DNA of 41,776 bases. Origin: Capsulimonas sp039928515. GTDB taxonomy: Bacteria; Armatimonadota; Armatimonadia; Armatimonadales; Capsulimonadaceae. The stretch is from assembly GCF_039928515.1 (NCBI RefSeq), contig NZ_JBDSSZ010000202.1; one strand, 5' to 3'. The translations under genes and the position numbers were made by a program. The notes beneath the pieces were generated by a model. It searched no databases and was not told the origin of the DNA. It saw only the letters and a program-made list of their open reading frames with translations. Positions 7,517 through 15,781 of this stretch are shown here, one piece after another (within the stretch, counting starts at the first letter, position 1; each line of letters begins with the position of its first letter).

Positions 7517-10000
7517 CTACTGAATCTTATTCTTCTTGTTGTACGCATCCACGGCGTTGCGCAGCTGCAAGGCGTACTTCGCGATCTGAACGCGCGCCTT
7601 GTCGTATTCGGAATCTGGAAGCAAAGCGAGCGGTTTGTCGAGATAGGTCTTGACATATCCTTCAGCCTCATCGATCATCGGTTTGGCGAGGTGGGCGTCC
7701 TTGGCCTCGCGGAGCGCGGCGTAGAACGTGGTGAGATAGCGGACGTCGTTGACGCCTTCCCGCAGCGCTTCCCATTGCAGGGTATCCAGAACGCCGCCCT
7801 GCGCAGGATAGGTCAGCATCCGGGGCCGATACGGCGCGAGCGCCGGCGGAGCGCCAGCGGACGTATCGTCGTAGGGATCCGTTCCGGTGGCGAACTGGTA
7901 CTCAGGGACATAGGCGCCATAGAGGTTCGCACGCCAGAGCAGATATCCCGCGCTGAGGCGGTTGTCATGCGCATCCTCGTTCGAAGCATCCCAGTACCAC
8001 CAGTCGTGCTTGTTGGACTTGCGGACGCCGTGCGTGCGCAGCAGTTCCTGCGGGTACTCGGAGTCACGGTCGTAAACGACGAGCGCCAGCTTATCCTGAA
8101 GCGTATCGTAGTCGCTCTGGCGCGTAACGTAGGTTGCGCCGCTCAGACCGGCTTTGTTCAGAGCCGCCAGCTGAAGACTCCCACTGTCGCTGGGATCGGC
8201 GAAGTAGACGAACTCTGGCGCATGGCTGTTCTGACGCTCTTTCTCGACATCGGCGGCCAAAGATGGCCCTTTGTAAACGTACGGGCCCAGCACGCCGGCG
8301 GCGGTGTACGCCTGGAGCGCATCGGGAAGCGTCTCGGCGCTGTCGTGCAGGGAAACGTAGCGAAAACCGTGCGAGACGATATTTGTCAGCTGTGACGCCA
8401 GCATGTCCTTGGTGACAAAGTCCGTCACCGAGTCTCCGGTCTCCGAAGGCAGGGTCGCCGGCGGAGCGTCGAGACGAGAACGCAGGTCGATCGCGTACTG
8501 CTTAGCGGCGCTCAGCAAGCGCATCGGCAGCACATCAACATCGATCGGAACCGTGACCGTTTTCGATCCAGGCGCCGTCACTAAGAAGCGTCCGCTATAG
8601 TGTCCCGGCTGCGCATTTCGCGGCGTCGCCAGGGTCACCCAGAACTGTTTGGCCGTATCCATCGGAATATCGGTCTGAGGCGCGCCGGTCAGCCGGATCT
8701 CTGGGGCTGGTCCGGACAGCGGAACTCGATCGTCTTTCACCAGGAGCTCCGGCGTCAGACCGGCTTCATCGGGATTACGCAGCGCGCTCGTCCCCTGCTG
8801 CTTCCAGACCTTGACCACACGCACATCGACGGCGGACTTCGGAAGCGTCTTCCCGACCGCCTGAAGATCGTCGGCCAACTGCACGGTCACATTGTTCATG
8901 GCCTGGCGGGTATAGATGCAGAAACTCGCCGCCTGCACCTGTTCCGGGCAGACCTGCAGGGTGATGCTGGAGCTTGTCCCAGAAGGCTCGGGCAGAGACC
9001 ACGGATAGACAGGATCGAAGAGCGAAGCTGGAGTGAACACAAGCGTGCTATTCCCAGTCGCCGCCATGACGCGGTTGGCCGAGGGGAAAAGAACCGTGTT
9101 ACGCCGCGCCGCCGGGCTCAGAATATCCATCTTGAAGGCGACCCGCCCACCATGGACCATCGCCGGAGCGGTCGCAAGACCATAATTTACGGTCGCCGTC
9201 GCAGACGGCGCGCCAAGCGGGGTCCAGGCCGCCACGTTTCCTTTTTCAAAATCGTCCACCGAATCGCCGGAGGTCACAGCGCCGCTGGCGTCGACGGTCA
9301 CCCAGGTCAGGTCGTCAATCACCAGGGAAGATTTCGAGGGAACACCCATTTCGACCGCGAGCGCGTTCACCCGCGCAAACGCAGGCGGAACCACGGGACG
9401 CGTGGAGACCGCGCCCTGCGCATCCGCCGGCAGATCGAGATCCAGGCCGACCGTCTCGCTTCCGACCCGGTGCAGCGTAAACTTTTCGCGCGGCAAGAGG
9501 ATTTCACGCCATCCCTTGAAGCTGACCTTGACAGGGTCAGACACCCAGGTGGGACGCAGCAGCGCCGAATCGTCGGTCGCCGCCGGCTCCAGCGCCATCA
9601 GACGGATACGCACCGTGGCCCCAGAGCCATCGCCGCGCAGCCAGAAACGCAGCCCATTGTTGGTCCCCATAGGCACGTCGCTGCGCCGCAGCATCAGATT
9701 ATGCGCCGCGCCGCCCGCAAATGATCCCGCCCAGGGCGAGTTCGCGATCGCAGTCGGTGATGTGGAAATGGGTGGAGGGACAACAGCCGGAACAACAGGC
9801 GTGGGCGTCGTGCGCGGCTTCTTCAGCGGCGCCTTCTTTACGGCCTTTTTGGGAGCAACGGCCTGCGCCGCAAAAGAGGAATGGACGGCAAATGGCAAAC
9901 AAAGCGCCAGTGAGGCGGCCAAAGCGACAGGACGAGAAATTGAGCGCGGCTTGCGGAAAATCGGCGCCGCGCCGCGCCGTGCGTATGGGTCAAAGTACAA
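7517..10000 (-). CDS. Large secreted DUF4091/GH123-like protein
   Basis: With a TTG start at 10000 the protein is 827 aa. That codon has GGAGG 9 nt upstream and puts a signal peptide at the N-terminus (basic FRKPRS, then a hydrophobic run ending FAAQA). A longer reading to 10237 would overlap the terminator of the upstream gene and bury the signal peptide. After a Lys/Pro-rich linker come two beta-rich regions, one resembling a carbohydrate-binding jelly roll (residues about 130-350). The catalytic-like part follows, and its C-terminus DTLQWEALREGVNDVRYLTT strongly resembles DUF4091 proteins related to GH123 hexosaminidases. The substrate is unknown. Confidence 0.75.
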   Translation of the reverse strand: MYFDPYARRGAAPIFRKPRSISRPVALAASLALCLPFAVHSSFAAQAVAPKKAVKKAPLKKPRTTPTPVVPAVVPPPISTSPTAIANSPWAGSFAGGAAHNLMLRRSDVPMGTNNGLRFWLRGDGSGATVRIRLMALEPAATDDSALLRPTWVSDPVKVSFKGWREILLPREKFTLHRVGSETVGLDLDLPADAQGAVSTRPVVPPAFARVNALAVEMGVPSKSSLVIDDLTWVTVDASGAVTSGDSVDDFEKGNVAAWTPLGAPSATATVNYGLATAPAMVHGGRVAFKMDILSPAARRNTVLFPSANRVMAATGNSTLVFTPASLFDPVYPWSLPEPSGTSSSITLQVCPEQVQAASFCIYTRQAMNNVTVQLADDLQAVGKTLPKSAVDVRVVKVWKQQGTSALRNPDEAGLTPELLVKDDRVPLSGPAPEIRLTGAPQTDIPMDTAKQFWVTLATPRNAQPGHYSGRFLVTAPGSKTVTVPIDVDVLPMRLLSAAKQYAIDLRSRLDAPPATLPSETGDSVTDFVTKDMLASQLTNIVSHGFRYVSLHDSAETLPDALQAYTAAGVLGPYVYKGPSLAADVEKERQNSHAPEFVYFADPSDSGSLQLAALNKAGLSGATYVTRQSDYDTLQDKLALVVYDRDSEYPQELLRTHGVRKSNKHDWWYWDASNEDAHDNRLSAGYLLWRANLYGAYVPEYQFATGTDPYDDTSAGAPPALAPYRPRMLTYPAQGGVLDTLQWEALREGVNDVRYLTTFYAALREAKDAHLAKPMIDEAEGYVKTYLDKPLALLPDSEYDKARVQIAKYALQLRNAVDAYNKKNKIQ

Positions 10001-10009
10001 CCGGTAAAT

Positions 10010-10014
10010 CCTCC
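10010..10014 (-). promoter_or_regulatory. Shine-Dalgarno deciding a TTG start
   Basis: GGAGG on the reverse strand sits 9 nt before TTG at 10000-9998. No ATG or GTG close by gives a sensible signal peptide. Confidence 0.6.
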
Positions 10015-10111
10015 AAACGAACTGTTCTGCCTGAGTGATGGTAGAGAGACGACAGCAGAGAGTACAAAAGTTCCCGGAAATACAATGAGTTTCCTGCATG
10101 TCCGCCACAAT

Positions 10112-10150
10112 AAACAGAAACGGCCCTCCAGACATCATGCTTGGAGGGCC
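10112..10150 (-). terminator. Terminator of the DUF1559 gene
   Basis: A 9-bp perfect stem (ggccctcca with tggagggcc, 10122-10130 and 10142-10150) is followed on the reverse strand by the T-rich gtttctgttt. It lies just past the stop at 10158. Confidence 0.75.
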
Positions 10151-10157
10151 ATCAAGA

Positions 10158-10883
10158 TTAACCGCCTCGGTCGGGATCGAGCCATGGCGTCCCCGAATAG
10201 TACCATCGATCGACCCGCATTCCCTTGACATGCCCATCCGTAAACAGCGTTTCCGTCATATTATTGCTGTGACGGACTGTGGGGCCGGACCAATCCTCAT
10301 TGGCGGATTGCCCATTCGCATCTTGTGGATCGATCAGATTCCACGCGGTATGTTTCGGCAGATTGGGAACCAGATACGGCGCGGCTGAGATTGTCGTCGT
10401 ACCGCCGTCCGCCATCAAAACCGTTGTTGACGGCGACACAACACGACTGAGGGGAATCAATCCATATATCACATAGGCGTTCGCCACGTACGATGTATGA
10501 AAAGGCTTGGTGTAACCCATCGAGCCATTCGCGGCCGCCCAAACAGGGATGGTCTTTGAATCGGAATCGTCTGGGCACTGGAATATCTGCTGGCTTTTTG
10601 TGTATGTCTGTAATATTTGCGGCCATAGAATCGCATGCCCTTGGGCGCAAACGCCGATGGGATAGCCGGGGATATCGCACACTTCTGCGGGTGTGTAGTA
10701 CTCGTCGTAGTCTTGCGTATACTGCATGACGCCAAGGCTGATCTGCCGTAAATTCGAAAGGCAGGAAGTTTGGCGCGCCTTTTCACGAGCTTGCGCAAAT
10801 ACGGGGAATAATATTGCCGCGAGAATCGCGATAATCGCGATCACAACGAGAAGCTCAATGAGTGTAAATCCGGACCGCTTCAT
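10158..10883 (-). CDS. DUF1559 prepilin-like protein
   Basis: This 241-aa protein starts with a type IV prepilin signal, MKRSG|FTLIELLVVIAIIA, with cleavage expected after Gly5 and Glu at +5. The helix runs on into LFPVFAQAREKARQ, the form common in Armatimonadota and Planctomycetota pseudopilins. Near the C-terminus RHSNN...TDGHVKGM matches the H-X9/10-DG signature of DUF1559. It is probably exported through a type II secretion or pilus-like machine and displayed at the envelope. It precedes the secreted DUF4091-like gene in the same direction, but a terminator separates them. Confidence 0.92.
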   Translation of the reverse strand: MKRSGFTLIELLVVIAIIAILAAILFPVFAQAREKARQTSCLSNLRQISLGVMQYTQDYDEYYTPAEVCDIPGYPIGVCAQGHAILWPQILQTYTKSQQIFQCPDDSDSKTIPVWAAANGSMGYTKPFHTSYVANAYVIYGLIPLSRVVSPSTTVLMADGGTTTISAAPYLVPNLPKHTAWNLIDPQDANGQSANEDWSGPTVRHSNNMTETLFTDGHVKGMRVDRWYYSGTPWLDPDRGG

Positions 10884-11056
10884 AAGATATTCCTCTTTAA
10901 CAGCAGTTTATTTTCAGTTTAATTATAACACAGCTTGGTAGATAATTCACACATAAATCTATTTTATTCGTATTCTCACACTCATATAATTACGACTGTC
11001 TGCTTACATCTAAAGAGATACTTTTTAATTGATCAGCAAGACACAGTCGTACGGAA

Positions 11057-11085
11057 TTGACATAAGACGTATTTCAGTCCATAAT
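11057..11085 (+). promoter_or_regulatory. Consensus-like promoter of the GntR/LacI regulator
   Basis: A perfect TTGACA (11057-11062), a 17-nt spacer and CATAAT (11080-11085). The start codon lies at 11124. The tandem repeats at 11085-11105 overlap the expected transcription start. The rest of the 240-nt intergenic region is AT-rich. It holds a reverse-strand TATAAT at 10922-10927 that could serve the divergent prepilin gene. Confidence 0.75.
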
Positions 11086-11105
11086 AAACCAGTTCTAAAC
11101 CAGTT
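11085..11105 (+). promoter_or_regulatory. Tandem operator-like repeats, 11-bp phased
   Basis: TAAACCAGTT occurs twice (11085-11094 and 11096-11105), one helical turn apart, over the transcription start. Each unit contains the dyad-like AAAC-CA-GTT. The placement suits an autorepressor bound to one DNA face. Confidence 0.5.
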
Positions 11106-11123
11106 TGCAAGAGCGAAATTCAC

Positions 11124-12248
11124 ATGGGCCGTCACATCAGCGAAGTCGAGAGCCGTCTGCGGGATTATCTGCGGCGGCCGGAGCAGTCCGCCGGCGACAA
11201 GCTGCCCGGAGAGCGCGATCTGGCGTTGGCGCTGGGAGTGGGCCGCACGGCGCTTCGGCCGGCCCTGAAGGCGCTGGAGGATGAGGGCGTCATCCGCCGC
11301 CACGCGCGATCCGGCGCGGTGCTCGTTTCCATTCCTGCGCCGGCGGGGCGCGGCGCGACAATCGCCGTGGTGGCGCCCCTGCAAATTGGAGACGATCGGA
11401 TCGACGGGAACGAGCCATGGTGGATCCATCGCGTCGTGTCGACCATTGAACGCGTCGCGAGCGCGGCCGGCGCGGAAGTCGTCCTTTATGACCAATCCCC
11501 TCTTGTCGCCGATCCCTGCTCCGTAAAAGACCTCGCCATTCGGGCGGCCCATGAGGGCGCGCAGGCCGTGATTCTCCTCCATGCGGTCGGGGCCCGCGCC
11601 AAGACTTCCCATGCGCTCGCGGTGCTGCACGACAAGGGCGTTCACCCGATTATTATTTCATCACGCAGTTATCCGGGACTCGCCAGTCAGGTCTATTTTG
11701 ATTCCGGCTGGGGGACATATCTGGCGGTTCGGCACGTTCTGGAGCATGGACACACGCGCATAGGTTTCGTGGGCGGCTCCAGCGGGCATGAATGGGTGCG
11801 TGACCGTCTCGCCGGATACAGATCGGCGCTGGAGGCGGCGGACATTGAGGCGTCTGCGTCGTGGATCGTCGCGGATGACGAGGGAGAGCGCGCCGTGACG
11901 CCGGCGGACGGCGCCGCCGCGCTCCGGCATTGGCGCGCGCTGCCGGCGGATGAGCGTCCGACAGCGATCATCGCCGCGAATGACATTCTCGCGGAAGGAG
12001 TGCTTGCCGAAGCGGACGCTCTGGGATTGTCACTGCCCGGCGACTTCTCTCTGGTCGGCTTCGACAACGACCCGGCCGCCATGCGCCTGGGGCTCACCAC
12101 CATCGAGCGCCCCACCGAAACGCTGGGCGACGCTGTGGCGCGCACGGTTTTAGAGCGGCTCGCCGCCGGCCCTGAAGCGGAAAGCGTCACCCTTCGCCTG
12201 CGTCCCGTTCTGATCCCGCGAAAAACCGTCGGTCCACCGCCGAAATAA
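11124..12248 (+). CDS. GntR-type DNA-binding / LacI-type sensor transcription regulator
   Basis: The 374 aa combine a GntR winged helix (residues about 1-68: GDKLPGERDLALALGVGRT, ALKALEDEGVIRR) with a LacI/GalR-type periplasmic-binding-like sensor (residues about 80-370: GHTRIGFVGGSSG, the FSLVGFDND block, LRPVLIPRKT). This chimeric layout is known from AraR-like repressors, which release DNA upon binding a sugar. A strong promoter with overlapping tandem repeats lies upstream, so autoregulation is likely. The next gene is a sugar dehydrogenase 60 nt downstream, a plausible target. Confidence 0.92.
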   Translation: MGRHISEVESRLRDYLRRPEQSAGDKLPGERDLALALGVGRTALRPALKALEDEGVIRRHARSGAVLVSIPAPAGRGATIAVVAPLQIGDDRIDGNEPWWIHRVVSTIERVASAAGAEVVLYDQSPLVADPCSVKDLAIRAAHEGAQAVILLHAVGARAKTSHALAVLHDKGVHPIIISSRSYPGLASQVYFDSGWGTYLAVRHVLEHGHTRIGFVGGSSGHEWVRDRLAGYRSALEAADIEASASWIVADDEGERAVTPADGAAALRHWRALPADERPTAIIAANDILAEGVLAEADALGLSLPGDFSLVGFDNDPAAMRLGLTTIERPTETLGDAVARTVLERLAAGPEAESVTLRLRPVLIPRKTVGPPPK

Positions 12249-12308
12249 AGTTCTTGATCGACTAAACTCTCTGCCTCGCCGCAATATTATTAGATACGGA
12301 GAAAGTAA

Positions 12309-13673
12309 ATGACCACCCCCAAGATACGTATCAGCCGCGCCGGAACTCTCACCATCGCACTCGGAGCCGCAAGCGCGCTGACGATTATGGCGCTCTGCCC
12401 AGCGGCCAAGACCGAACCGCAGAAAGTTCATGCGCCCAATGAGCTGCTGACCGGACAGGCCGCCATCAATTCCGACTGGACCGACGATCAGCCGGGGCTG
12501 CGCCGCCATGTGACCGTTGCGGACCTGCCGGCCGCCTATGATACACGTTCCGTGGACAATGGCGCGCATATGGTTCCCAAGCCCGAAGGCGCGATTCCCA
12601 AAGCGCCCGCCGGTTTTACCGTCGAGGCGTTCGCTACCGGCCTGAATAATCCACGCAAGATCATCACAGCGCCCAACGGCGACCTGTTCATCGCGGAAAG
12701 CGGCCCAAATCGGGTCCGTGTGATCCGCGATACGGACGGCGACGGCAAGCCCGACTCGAACGAGATCTTCGTCGAAGGCCTTAAGCAGCCGTTCGGCCTG
12801 GCCTTCTATCCCAGCGGCGCTAACCCCAAGTATCTCTACGTCGCCAATACGGACTCCGTCGTGCGCTTCCCCTATCAAAACGGCGATCTGAAGGCGACCG
12901 GAGCGGGCGAGACGATCATCGACGATATCTCCGGCGGCGGACGCCTGCGCGGCGGCGGACACTGGACGCGTGACATCGTGTTCTCCAAGGATGGGAAGAA
13001 CCTCTTCGTTTCCGTCGGCTCCCGCTCCAACGTTCAGGAAAACGATGGCTTGATCGAAGTGGAAAAGCGGCGCGCGCGCATTTTTCAATTCGACGCCGAC
13101 GGCAAGAACGAGCAGGTCTTCGCCAGAGGCATCCGAAACCCGGTCGGCATCGCCATCAACCCAGTCACCGCGCAGCTCTGGACTTCGGTCAACGAGCGCG
13201 ACGGCCTGGGCGATAACCTGGTTCCCGATTATGTGACCCATGTTGAAAAGGGAGGCTTTTATGGCTGGCCCTACTACTATATGGGCAACAACCCGGACAC
13301 CCGCGCCAAGGGCGCCCCGACGGATCTCGGCGCCAAAGTGCTCGTTCCAGACACCCTGCTTCAGTCGCACTCTGCTTCGCTCGCCATGACCTTCTACACG
13401 GGCAAGCAGTTCCCGCGCGAGTATGCGAATGACGCCTTCGCCGCCCAGCACGGCTCCTGGAACCGCGCCCGCCGCACGGGCTACAAGGTCATTCGCGTTA
13501 TGACGAAGAACGGCAAAGCCACGGGCGCCTATCAGGACTTCCTGACCGGCTTCGTCACCCCCGAAGGCGATGTCTGGGGACGCCCGGTCGGCGTGACCGT
13601 CGGCAAAAATGGCGATCTGTTCGTCACCGATGACGGCTCCAATACCGTCTGGCGTGTTTCGTACAAGAAATAG
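12309..13673 (+). CDS. PQQ-type sugar dehydrogenase (sorbosone dehydrogenase-like)
   Basis: This 454-aa protein has an N-terminal export signal or anchor (basic start, hydrophobic region about residues 12-36). A six-bladed beta-propeller of the soluble glucose/sorbosone dehydrogenase family follows: GFTVEAFATGLNNPRKI, GDLFIAESGPNRVRV, LYVANTDSVVRFPY, RNPVGIAINPVT, FYGWPYYYMG, FAAQHGSWNRARR, PVGVTVGKNGDLFVTDDG. Such enzymes oxidise sugars in the periplasm using PQQ and pass electrons to the respiratory chain. GGAG lies before the ATG. It is downstream of a sugar-type regulator and upstream of two aldo/keto reductases, which suggests a small sugar-oxidation cluster. PQQ dependence is inferred from the family. 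Confidence 0.88.
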   Translation: MTTPKIRISRAGTLTIALGAASALTIMALCPAAKTEPQKVHAPNELLTGQAAINSDWTDDQPGLRRHVTVADLPAAYDTRSVDNGAHMVPKPEGAIPKAPAGFTVEAFATGLNNPRKIITAPNGDLFIAESGPNRVRVIRDTDGDGKPDSNEIFVEGLKQPFGLAFYPSGANPKYLYVANTDSVVRFPYQNGDLKATGAGETIIDDISGGGRLRGGGHWTRDIVFSKDGKNLFVSVGSRSNVQENDGLIEVEKRRARIFQFDADGKNEQVFARGIRNPVGIAINPVTAQLWTSVNERDGLGDNLVPDYVTHVEKGGFYGWPYYYMGNNPDTRAKGAPTDLGAKVLVPDTLLQSHSASLAMTFYTGKQFPREYANDAFAAQHGSWNRARRTGYKVIRVMTKNGKATGAYQDFLTGFVTPEGDVWGRPVGVTVGKNGDLFVTDDGSNTVWRVSYKK

Positions 13674-13713
13674 GCGCGAAGAGATACGAGTCTCATAGAT
13701 CAGGAGGCGGCCG

Positions 13714-14697
13714 ATGAAATACAATAGCTTGGGACGCACCGGGGCGCAGGTGAGCAATCTCTGCCTGGGCGCCATGACCTTTGGATGGAAGACGGAAGAG
13801 GACGAAGCATTCCGGATCGTCGACCGGTTCATGGAAGCGGGCGGCAACTTCGTGGACACGGCGAATGTTTATGGACGCGGTAAGTCCGAGATTATTACGG
13901 GTAAGGCGCTTGCGCGCGATGGCAAGCGCGATCGAATCTTCCTCGCGACCAAAGCGCACGGTAAGATGAATGACGACGATCCCAACGCCTGGGGCAATCA
14001 CGCGTTCAACATCATTCGCGCCTGCGAAGCGTCCCTCCAGCGATTGGGCGCGGACCATATCGATCTGTACCAAATCCACCGTCCGCAGTCGTCAATCCCG
14101 ATCGACGAGACCCTCCGCGCGCTGGACCATCTTGTCCGATCCGGCAAGGTTCGCTATATCGGAACCAGCACCTACGCCGCCTGGCAAGTGCTGGAGTCGC
14201 TGTGGGTTTCCAAGGAATACGGCCTCAGCCGCTTCGTTACCGAGCAGCCGCCGTATAACATTCTGGACCGCCGCATCGAGCGCGAATTGATCCCGCTGTC
14301 ACAGTCCTATGGGATTGGCATCATTCCATGGTCGCCCCTCGCCGGCGGCAAGCTGACGGGGAAATACAAGCGCGATCAAGCCGCGCCGGACAACTCACGA
14401 GAAGATCCTGCGAAGTTCGCCGAAGGAACCTGGAAGGCTCTCGAAGGGCTGGACACCATCAGTCAGGAGAAAGGCGTCACCCCCACAGCCTTCGCGCTGG
14501 CGTGGCTGAACGCGATGCCCGGCGTCACAAGCCCGATTATCGGTCCGAACTCCGTGGCGCAACTGGAAGACAACCTCGCCGCATCCGAGGTCGAGATTAC
14601 CGACGAAGACAAAAAGCGTGTGGACGCTCTTGTCGCTCCGGGAACGCACGTCGAGGATTATTACAAAGCGGACTTCGGACCCAACGCACGCTGGTAG
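13714..14697 (+). CDS. Aldo/keto reductase (first of two)
   Basis: This 327-aa TIM-barrel oxidoreductase is NADPH-dependent and cytosolic. The tetrad is visible: D48 (NFVDTANVYG), Y53, K80 (FLATKAHG) and H122 (LYQIHRP). The cofactor end shows IIGPNSVAQLEDNLAA. A good Shine-Dalgarno (AGGAGG, about 6 nt upstream) supports the ATG. It resembles sugar- and glyoxal-reducing AKRs of the YajO/YghZ type. It is followed 33 nt later by a second, paralogous AKR. Confidence 0.93.
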   Translation: MKYNSLGRTGAQVSNLCLGAMTFGWKTEEDEAFRIVDRFMEAGGNFVDTANVYGRGKSEIITGKALARDGKRDRIFLATKAHGKMNDDDPNAWGNHAFNIIRACEASLQRLGADHIDLYQIHRPQSSIPIDETLRALDHLVRSGKVRYIGTSTYAAWQVLESLWVSKEYGLSRFVTEQPPYNILDRRIERELIPLSQSYGIGIIPWSPLAGGKLTGKYKRDQAAPDNSREDPAKFAEGTWKALEGLDTISQEKGVTPTAFALAWLNAMPGVTSPIIGPNSVAQLEDNLAASEVEITDEDKKRVDALVAPGTHVEDYYKADFGPNARW

Positions 14698-14730
14698 TCA
14701 CATAACAATTGTCGTGGAGAAAAAGCAAGC

Positions 14731-15720
14731 ATGGAATTACGCAGGGTAGGCCGAACGGGCCTGCAAGTTTCGGAGATTTGCCTGGGTACGATGCAGTTCG
14801 GCTGGACGGCGGATGAAGCAACATCATTTGCCGTCATGGATACCTTCCGTGAGGCTGGCGGAAACTTTATCGACACCGCCGACATTTACTCGAACTGGGT
14901 TGGCGACGCTTCTTATGGCGGCAAGACCGAGGAGATCATCGGGAAGTGGATCGCGGCGCGGGGCGTCCGTCAGGACGTCGTGCTCGCCACCAAGGTCCGT
15001 GGAAAGATGTGGGAAGGCGCGAACGGCGAGGGCCTGTCGCGCGCCCATATTATACGCGCATGTGACGAATCGCTGCGGCGTCTTCAGACCGACTATATCG
15101 ACCTTTATCAGTGCCACTGGGCCGATCTGAACACGCCGATCGAAGAAACGCTGGAAACACTCAACGATCTTGTCCGCGCCGGGAAAGTACGCTACATTGG
15201 CGCTTCCAACTACCCGGCTTGGCGCTTGATGGAGGCGGTTTCCCTCTCCGAGCGCCGCGCACTGGCGCGGTTCGACAGCTACCAGCCCGAATACTCACTG
15301 ATGGAGCGGCAGCTGTTCGAATACGAAGCCGCTCCGTTCTGTAAGCACTACGGTCTTGGCGTCATCCCCTACTCTCCCCTTGCGGGCGGCTTTCTGACCG
15401 GCAAGTATCGCCGCGATACTCCCAGCCCGGACAGCGTCCGCGCCAAGGGGAATCTGGAAAAGTACGGGAACGATCAGGGCTGGGCCGCAATCGACGCCTT
15501 AGACGAGATCGCCAAATCGCATGGCAAAACCGTCGCGCAGACCGCGCTCGCATGGCAGCTTTCCAACCCCATTATTACCGCCCCAATCATCGGCGCCAAT
15601 ACGCCCGATCAGCTGACGGACATTCTGGGGGCGATTGGGTATCGGCTGACTCAAGAAGAGATGGCGCGCCTGAACGAGACCACCCAATGGAAACGCAACT
15701 GGCGTCCGATCTGGGATTGA
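14731..15720 (+). CDS. Aldo/keto reductase (second of two)
   Basis: This 329-aa paralogue of the preceding gene shares almost the same N-terminus (LRRVGRTGLQVSEICLG) and barrel. The tetrad is D48, Y53, K88 and H129 (LYQCHWAD). The loop after the catalytic Tyr is about eight residues longer (SNWVGDASYGGKTEE), which probably changes substrate choice. The cofactor block IIGANTPDQLTDILGA is present. The stop at 15720 is followed directly by a strong terminator, so the transcriptional unit ends here. Confidence 0.93.
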   Translation: MELRRVGRTGLQVSEICLGTMQFGWTADEATSFAVMDTFREAGGNFIDTADIYSNWVGDASYGGKTEEIIGKWIAARGVRQDVVLATKVRGKMWEGANGEGLSRAHIIRACDESLRRLQTDYIDLYQCHWADLNTPIEETLETLNDLVRAGKVRYIGASNYPAWRLMEAVSLSERRALARFDSYQPEYSLMERQLFEYEAAPFCKHYGLGVIPYSPLAGGFLTGKYRRDTPSPDSVRAKGNLEKYGNDQGWAAIDALDEIAKSHGKTVAQTALAWQLSNPIITAPIIGANTPDQLTDILGAIGYRLTQEEMARLNETTQWKRNWRPIWD

Positions 15721-15728
15721 TCAAATCA

Positions 15729-15770
15729 AAAAGAGCGCCCGGGCCGATTGGCCTGGGCGCTCTTTTTTGT
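15729..15770. terminator. Bidirectional rho-independent terminator
   Basis: A long GC-rich stem (about 16 bp; aaagagcgcccgggcc with ggcctgggcgctcttt, one mismatch) has a GATT loop, T-run on the right and A-run on the left. It serves the AKR gene and the convergent gene ending at 15782. Confidence 0.9.
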
Positions 15771-15781
15771 TTCGTGACCGA

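Noticed and set aside
8600..9724. 374-aa open frame on the forward strand
   Set aside because: Antisense to the DUF4091-like gene and very Arg/His-rich, as expected of a shadow frame.
10001..10237. N-terminal extension of the DUF4091-like protein to 10237
   Set aside because: It would cross the terminator of the upstream gene, overlap that gene's end and bury the signal peptide.
12150..13859. 569-aa open frame on the reverse strand
   Set aside because: Antisense to the sugar dehydrogenase, which has a clear family match and ribosome-binding site.
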